From JBOFOR01 sp051654865 (GTDB lineage Bacteria > Bacillota > Clostridia > Peptostreptococcales > Peptostreptococcaceae), in the NCBI GenBank assembly GCA_051654865.1, contig JBOFYV010000044.1, positions 1-17,063 of the forward strand: DNA of 17,063 bases, written 5' to 3'. Positions 13,517 to 17,063 of the stretch are shown here, piece after piece; within the stretch, counting starts at the first letter, position 1; each line of letters opens with the position of its first letter. Both the position numbers and the translations under genes were made by a program. Under the pieces are notes generated by a model that saw only the letters and a list, made by a program, of their open reading frames with translations, made no database searches and was not told the origin of the DNA.

Positions 13517-14281
13517 TTAATTACTTCCTGTTAACATAGACAAAACAAATACCTTGTTTATACCATCCAATTTTAACATTTTTGATATTTCATTTACTGT
13601 AGTTCCTGTAGTAAATATATCATCTACTAATAATATATTTTTATTTTTCAATTCATATATATTATGTTTTAATATAAATGCGTTTTTTAATTCCTTTTGC
13701 CTTTCTGACTTTTTTAATTTGAATAACCTTTTTGTATATTCCTTTCTAACCAAAACATCTATTACAGGAACTTCGATGAGTTTGCCTAAATTCTTAGCAA
13801 TTTTTTGAGACTGATTAAAACCCCTTTTATTTTGTCTCCTTTTATGAAGAGGTACATACAGTATATAGTCAAATTTTAAATTTTCTAGTTCTAATTTTTC
13901 TTTCATAATAAGTGCTATATATTTGCTCATATATGTTTGATTGCTATATTTAAATTTAAATATAATCTCTTTACTAAGATTATCATATTCTAGACAAGAT
14001 ACTGCTTTATCAAAATAAAAAGTTTTATTCTGACAATATCCACATCCATCTATTGATTGCTGCTCTAGAGAATAATTAACTATAGGTTTTCCACACTTTA
14101 CACATCCATCCAATATAAAATGAATATTGGTAAAACACTCTTTGCACATCGAGTATGTATTGTTTTTTTGTATAGGTCTATCACATAATATGCAACTTAT
14201 ATTTTCTGGGTATATAAATTCAAGAATAGTATCTAATACCTCCTTAATTAATTTATAAAAATTTTGCATATATTTTTCCAT
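13517..14281 (-). CDS. comFC: ComFC-family phosphoribosyltransferase-like protein
   Basis: A 254-residue ComF/GntX family protein. In naturally competent bacteria ComFC is needed for uptake of transforming DNA; in clostridia the role is less clear. The N-terminal zinc-binding region has paired cysteines CILC (30-33), CKEC (46-49), CVKC (60-63) and CGYC (80-83). Next come VPLHKRRQNKRGFNQSQ (143-159), typical of the family, and a C-terminal type I PRTase fold with the PRPP loop ILLVDDIFTTGTT (216-228). Length fits the family. The start lies 2 bases after the recD2 stop and shows no good ribosome-binding site of its own, so translation is probably coupled to recD2. No comFA helicase gene is adjacent. 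Downstream lies the raiA-motif RNA promoter. Confidence 0.92.
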   Translation of the reverse strand: MEKYMQNFYKLIKEVLDTILEFIYPENISCILCDRPIQKNNTYSMCKECFTNIHFILDGCVKCGKPIVNYSLEQQSIDGCGYCQNKTFYFDKAVSCLEYDNLSKEIIFKFKYSNQTYMSKYIALIMKEKLELENLKFDYILYVPLHKRRQNKRGFNQSQKIAKNLGKLIEVPVIDVLVRKEYTKRLFKLKKSERQKELKNAFILKHNIYELKNKNILLVDDIFTTGTTVNEISKMLKLDGINKVFVLSMLTGSN

Positions 14282-14283
14282 AT

Positions 14284-16506
14284 TTACTTAACTATCAACC
14301 CTTCTTGCTTAAACTTATTTAGTTTGTTGGATAAATTAGAGTATCTATCATTAGTTCTATTATTTTTTATCATATATTCTAAATACTTAACATCTCCTAC
14401 TAATACTACTAGTTTCTTTGCTCTTGTTACAGCTGTATATAATAAATTTCTACTTAACAACATTGGTGGTGCCCAAGTTACAGGAATAACTACAACAGGA
14501 AATTCACTTCCTTGACTTTTATGTATTGTAGTACAAAAACTATGATCTAATTCATCTAATTCATCATATCCATAAGATACTATTTTTATTTGGTCAAATA
14601 TTACATATACCTTTTTCTTATCTTTATCTATATGATAGATATATCCAATATCTCCATTGTATACACCTTCACCACTATCACTTCTATCTTCTGTTTCCCA
14701 CTTCTTCGTATAGTTATTTTTTATCTGCATGACCTTATCTCCAACCCTAAAGGTTCTCTTCGAAAAGGTCTCTTCTACTTTAAATTTTTCTGGTTTATTA
14801 AGATATTTTTGTAGTTCAGCATTTAAATTTGATACACCTAAATCACCTTTTCTCATAGATGCTAGTACCTGTATATCTTTTAATTTATCTAATTTATAAA
14901 ACTTAGGTAACCTTTCATTTACTACACTTATAATCTCTGACATTATATCTTCATTTGTATCTTTTCTTATAAAGAAGAAATCTTTTCCCTTTGAATTTAA
15001 ATGTAGAGGTTCTCCATTGTTTATTTTATGTGCATTGACTACTATCATACTTTCTCTTGCTTGCCTAAATATTTCATTTAATCTAACTACATTTATTACA
15101 TTAGACTCTATCATATCTTTTAAAACATTTCCTGCACCTACCGAAGGTAATTGATCACTATCTCCAACTAATATTACTCTCGTTCCTGGTTTTATTGCTC
15201 TTAATAGACTATACATCAGTAGTATGTCTACCATAGATACTTCATCTATAATTATTACGTCCGCTTTTATTGGTTCTTCTTCATTTTTCATAAATTGAAG
15301 TTCATCACTATCTGTTGCATATCCCATCTCTAAAAGTCTATGTATTGTTCTTGCTTCTTTATTTGAAGTCTCACTCATTCTCTTCGCAGCTCTACCAGTA
15401 GGAGCTGCTAAGACGACTTCTTTATTATTATTTTCAAATACCTTTATTATTGTATTTATAGTAGTTGTTTTACCTGTCCCAGGTCCACCTGTTACTATTA
15501 CAACGCCACTTTCTATAGCTTCTTTAACTGCTAGATACTGATTTTGAGCTAATTCTATACTTTCTTCTTTCTCAACTCTTTTTATTTCTTTATCTATATC
15601 AATATTTAAGTTTTCAAATTCGCACTGGGATAACTTTATTATTTGTTTACAAACACCATTTTCAGATAAGTAGTACGGTATTAAATATATTAATTCATCC
15701 TTATTTAGTTTTTCTATATGGACTTTTTGGTCATAAGCCAGACCCATAATACACTCTTCCACTAATATAGCATTTACCTCTAGCAATTTTACTGCATCTT
15801 GAATAAGTACATTTTTAGGTAAATAAGTATGTCCACTTCCTAGAGATTGATTCAGTGTATAGAGTATTCCTTGCGATACCCTATCTTTAGAATTTTTTTC
15901 TATACCTATATTCCCAGCAATATTATCTGCTATTTTAAATCCAATGCCTCTAATATCTTCCGCTAGTTTGTATGGATTTTTATTTATGGTTTCTATAGCC
16001 TTATTTTTATATTTTTTGTATATTTTCATACAATAGTTAGGTGTAATTCCATAAGGAGAAAGTTCTATTATTATATTTCTCAACTCCCTATTTTCCTCAT
16101 AGCTCTTAACTATTTGATTTATTTTTTTGCTACCTATACCCTCTATCTCTTTTAACCTCTCAGGAGCATTTTGAATAACTTCTAAAGTATTAACACCGAA
16201 CTTATCCACTATTCTTTTTGCCATCTTTTCTCCGATTCCATGTATCATACCAGATGATAAATATACATATATACCCTCTAAAGATGTTGGAGTTACAGGC
16301 ATAAATTTATTTACTTCAAATTGAGTACCATATATTTTATGATTTATCCATTTGCCTTCAACTTCTATACTCTCTCCTACTGATAATGTGGGCATACATC
16401 CAACTATTACAACTTCATTATCTGAATTTGCTAAATGAGCTATGGTATATCCGTTGTCTTCATTTTTAAAAACTATATCACTTATCATGCCTTCTATTCT
16501 TTCCAT
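14284..16506 (-). CDS. recD2: ATP-dependent 5'-3' DNA helicase RecD2
   Basis: A 740-residue superfamily 1B helicase of the RecD2 type, which works without RecBC in DNA repair and replication-fork maintenance. The N-terminal OB-like region (about 1-75) is followed by helix-hairpin-helix repeats (IHGIGEKMAKRIVDKFG 88-104, LKEIEGIGSKKINQIV 118-133, IRGIGFKIADNIAGNIGI 185-202). The motor has Walker A TGGPGTGKTTT (339-349), Walker B VIIIDEVSMVD (417-427) and motif III VGDSDQLPSVGAGN (447-460). The SH3 region and UvrD-type C-terminal motifs FCTTIHKSQGSEFPVVVIP and YTAVTRAKK follow. The extended N-terminus separates it from RecBCD-type RecD (about 600 residues). The ATG follows TAGGAGAG. It heads a two-gene operon with comFC. 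Confidence 0.96.
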   Translation of the reverse strand: MERIEGMISDIVFKNEDNGYTIAHLANSDNEVVIVGCMPTLSVGESIEVEGKWINHKIYGTQFEVNKFMPVTPTSLEGIYVYLSSGMIHGIGEKMAKRIVDKFGVNTLEVIQNAPERLKEIEGIGSKKINQIVKSYEENRELRNIIIELSPYGITPNYCMKIYKKYKNKAIETINKNPYKLAEDIRGIGFKIADNIAGNIGIEKNSKDRVSQGILYTLNQSLGSGHTYLPKNVLIQDAVKLLEVNAILVEECIMGLAYDQKVHIEKLNKDELIYLIPYYLSENGVCKQIIKLSQCEFENLNIDIDKEIKRVEKEESIELAQNQYLAVKEAIESGVVIVTGGPGTGKTTTINTIIKVFENNNKEVVLAAPTGRAAKRMSETSNKEARTIHRLLEMGYATDSDELQFMKNEEEPIKADVIIIDEVSMVDILLMYSLLRAIKPGTRVILVGDSDQLPSVGAGNVLKDMIESNVINVVRLNEIFRQARESMIVVNAHKINNGEPLHLNSKGKDFFFIRKDTNEDIMSEIISVVNERLPKFYKLDKLKDIQVLASMRKGDLGVSNLNAELQKYLNKPEKFKVEETFSKRTFRVGDKVMQIKNNYTKKWETEDRSDSGEGVYNGDIGYIYHIDKDKKKVYVIFDQIKIVSYGYDELDELDHSFCTTIHKSQGSEFPVVVIPVTWAPPMLLSRNLLYTAVTRAKKLVVLVGDVKYLEYMIKNNRTNDRYSNLSNKLNKFKQEGLIVK

Positions 16507-16558
16507 ACTTACTCTCCTAAAACAAATAATATTTCTATCCTATACCCAAGTTGTAATT

Positions 16559-16564
16559 ATTATA
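16559..16564 (-). promoter_or_regulatory. Candidate -10 element for recD2-comFC
   Basis: The minus strand carries a perfect TATAAT with no good -35 at 16-18 bp; the corresponding bases fall in the metK terminator stem. A start near 16552 would give a leader of about 46 bases. It is the only clear -10 between the metK terminator and recD2, so it is listed with low confidence. Confidence 0.35.
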
Positions 16565-16577
16565 CCTTATTATTGCA

Positions 16578-16622
16578 AATAAAATCACCCCTTAAAGTAA
16601 ACTTACTTTAAAGGGTGATTTT
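16578..16622 (-). terminator. Rho-independent terminator of metK
   Basis: The arms 16581-16600 and 16603-16622 are complementary over 20 bp with a single mismatch, and the minus-strand product ends in TTTTATTT. It lies 4 bases after the metK stop and separates it from recD2. Plus-strand T residues also follow, so it could act both ways. Confidence 0.88.
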
Positions 16623-16626
16623 TTAA

Positions 16627-17063
16627 CTATTGTCCTAATGCTTCTTTTCTTAATATTTCAGCTTTATCTGTTTTTTCCCAAGGTAAATCTATATCAGTTC
16701 TACCTAAGTGTCCGTAAGCTGCTGTTTGCTTGTATATAGGTCTTCTTAAATCTAAGTCTCTTATTATTGCACCTGGTCTTAAATCGAAGTACTTATTAAC
16801 TAATTCTACTAATAGTTCTTCATCTACTTTTCCAGTTCCAAATGTATCTATGAATATAGATAATGGCTTAGCTACACCTATAGCATATGCTAATTCTATT
16901 TCACATTTATCTGCAAGTCCTGCTGCAACTATATTTTTAGCTACGTATCTTGCAGCATATGCAGCTGATCTATCAACTTTTGTAGGATCCTTTCCTGAGA
17001 ATGCTCCTCCACCGTGTCTAGAGTATCCACCGTAAGTATCTATTATTATTTTTCTTCCTGTAA
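16627..17063 (-). CDS. metK: S-adenosylmethionine synthetase, C-terminal part
   Basis: MetK makes S-adenosylmethionine from methionine and ATP. Only the last 144 residues before the TAG stop (16627-16629) are in the window; the N-terminal two thirds lie to the right. The visible part opens with TGRKIIIDTYGGYSRHGGGA, continues with FSGKDPTKVDRSAAYAARY, the C-terminal-domain signature with the P-loop-like glycines and KDPTKVDR contacts, and ends with PIYKQTAAYGHLGR and DLPWEKTDKAE, all standard for the family. No frameshift or truncation is seen. A long hairpin terminator follows directly. A SAM riboswitch or other leader would be upstream, outside the window. Confidence 0.97.
   Translation of the reverse strand, partial: TGRKIIIDTYGGYSRHGGGAFSGKDPTKVDRSAAYAARYVAKNIVAAGLADKCEIELAYAIGVAKPLSIFIDTFGTGKVDEELLVELVNKYFDLRPGAIIRDLDLRRPIYKQTAAYGHLGRTDIDLPWEKTDKAEILRKEALGQ

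Noticed and set aside
16730..17035. A 101-residue plus-strand frame opposite metK
   Set aside because: The minus strand encodes an unmistakable MetK C-terminus here; the plus frame has no recognisable domain or ribosome-binding site.

Overview
The window is chromosomal DNA from a low-GC Firmicute. The A/T-rich codon use, strong AGGAGG ribosome-binding sites and gene order (metK, recD2, comFC, hpf/raiA, secA, prfB, tex, FMN-riboswitch ribU, tsaE-tsaB-rimI-tsaD) point to the class Clostridia, most likely Peptostreptococcaceae (relatives of Clostridioides, Paraclostridium or Romboutsia). The family placement is inference from gene content and order; no 16S gene is present. Nearly everything is on the minus strand. 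No insertion sequence, phage gene, CRISPR array, tRNA or rRNA was found.

Right to left, in the direction of transcription: the 3' part of metK ends at a long hairpin terminator. recD2 and comFC form an operon. Just after comFC comes a separate structured RNA gene (about 13216-13457) with its own sigma-A promoter and terminator. I identify it as the raiA-motif noncoding RNA. A 415-bp A/T-rich spacer follows, holding a cluster of five DnaA-box-like 9-mers and a near-perfect sigma-H promoter for hpf (raiA), the long hibernation promoting factor. hpf has its own terminator. secA and prfB follow as an operon; prfB carries the classic +1 programmed frameshift. A terminator separates prfB from the tex-amidohydrolase pair. 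Next is an FMN riboswitch with a terminator switch ahead of ribU, the riboflavin-uptake S component.

RibU meets the only plus-strand gene, a GNAT acetyltransferase, tail to tail across a 24-bp perfect palindrome. The GNAT gene is fenced by terminators on both sides and looks like an accessory insertion. Its upstream spacer also holds a promoter-plus-terminator unit that may encode a very short RNA. The left end is the tightly packed tsaE-tsaB-rimI-tsaD operon for tRNA t6A formation, with tsaD cut by the window edge.

The most interesting segment is 12850-13500. It combines an abundant-type structured RNA of poorly understood function, previously linked to sporulation and aggregation, with a ribosome hibernation gene under an apparent sigma-H promoter and a possible DnaA-binding cluster. 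The sequence argues that the RNA is an independent transcript and not a cis-acting leader of hpf.
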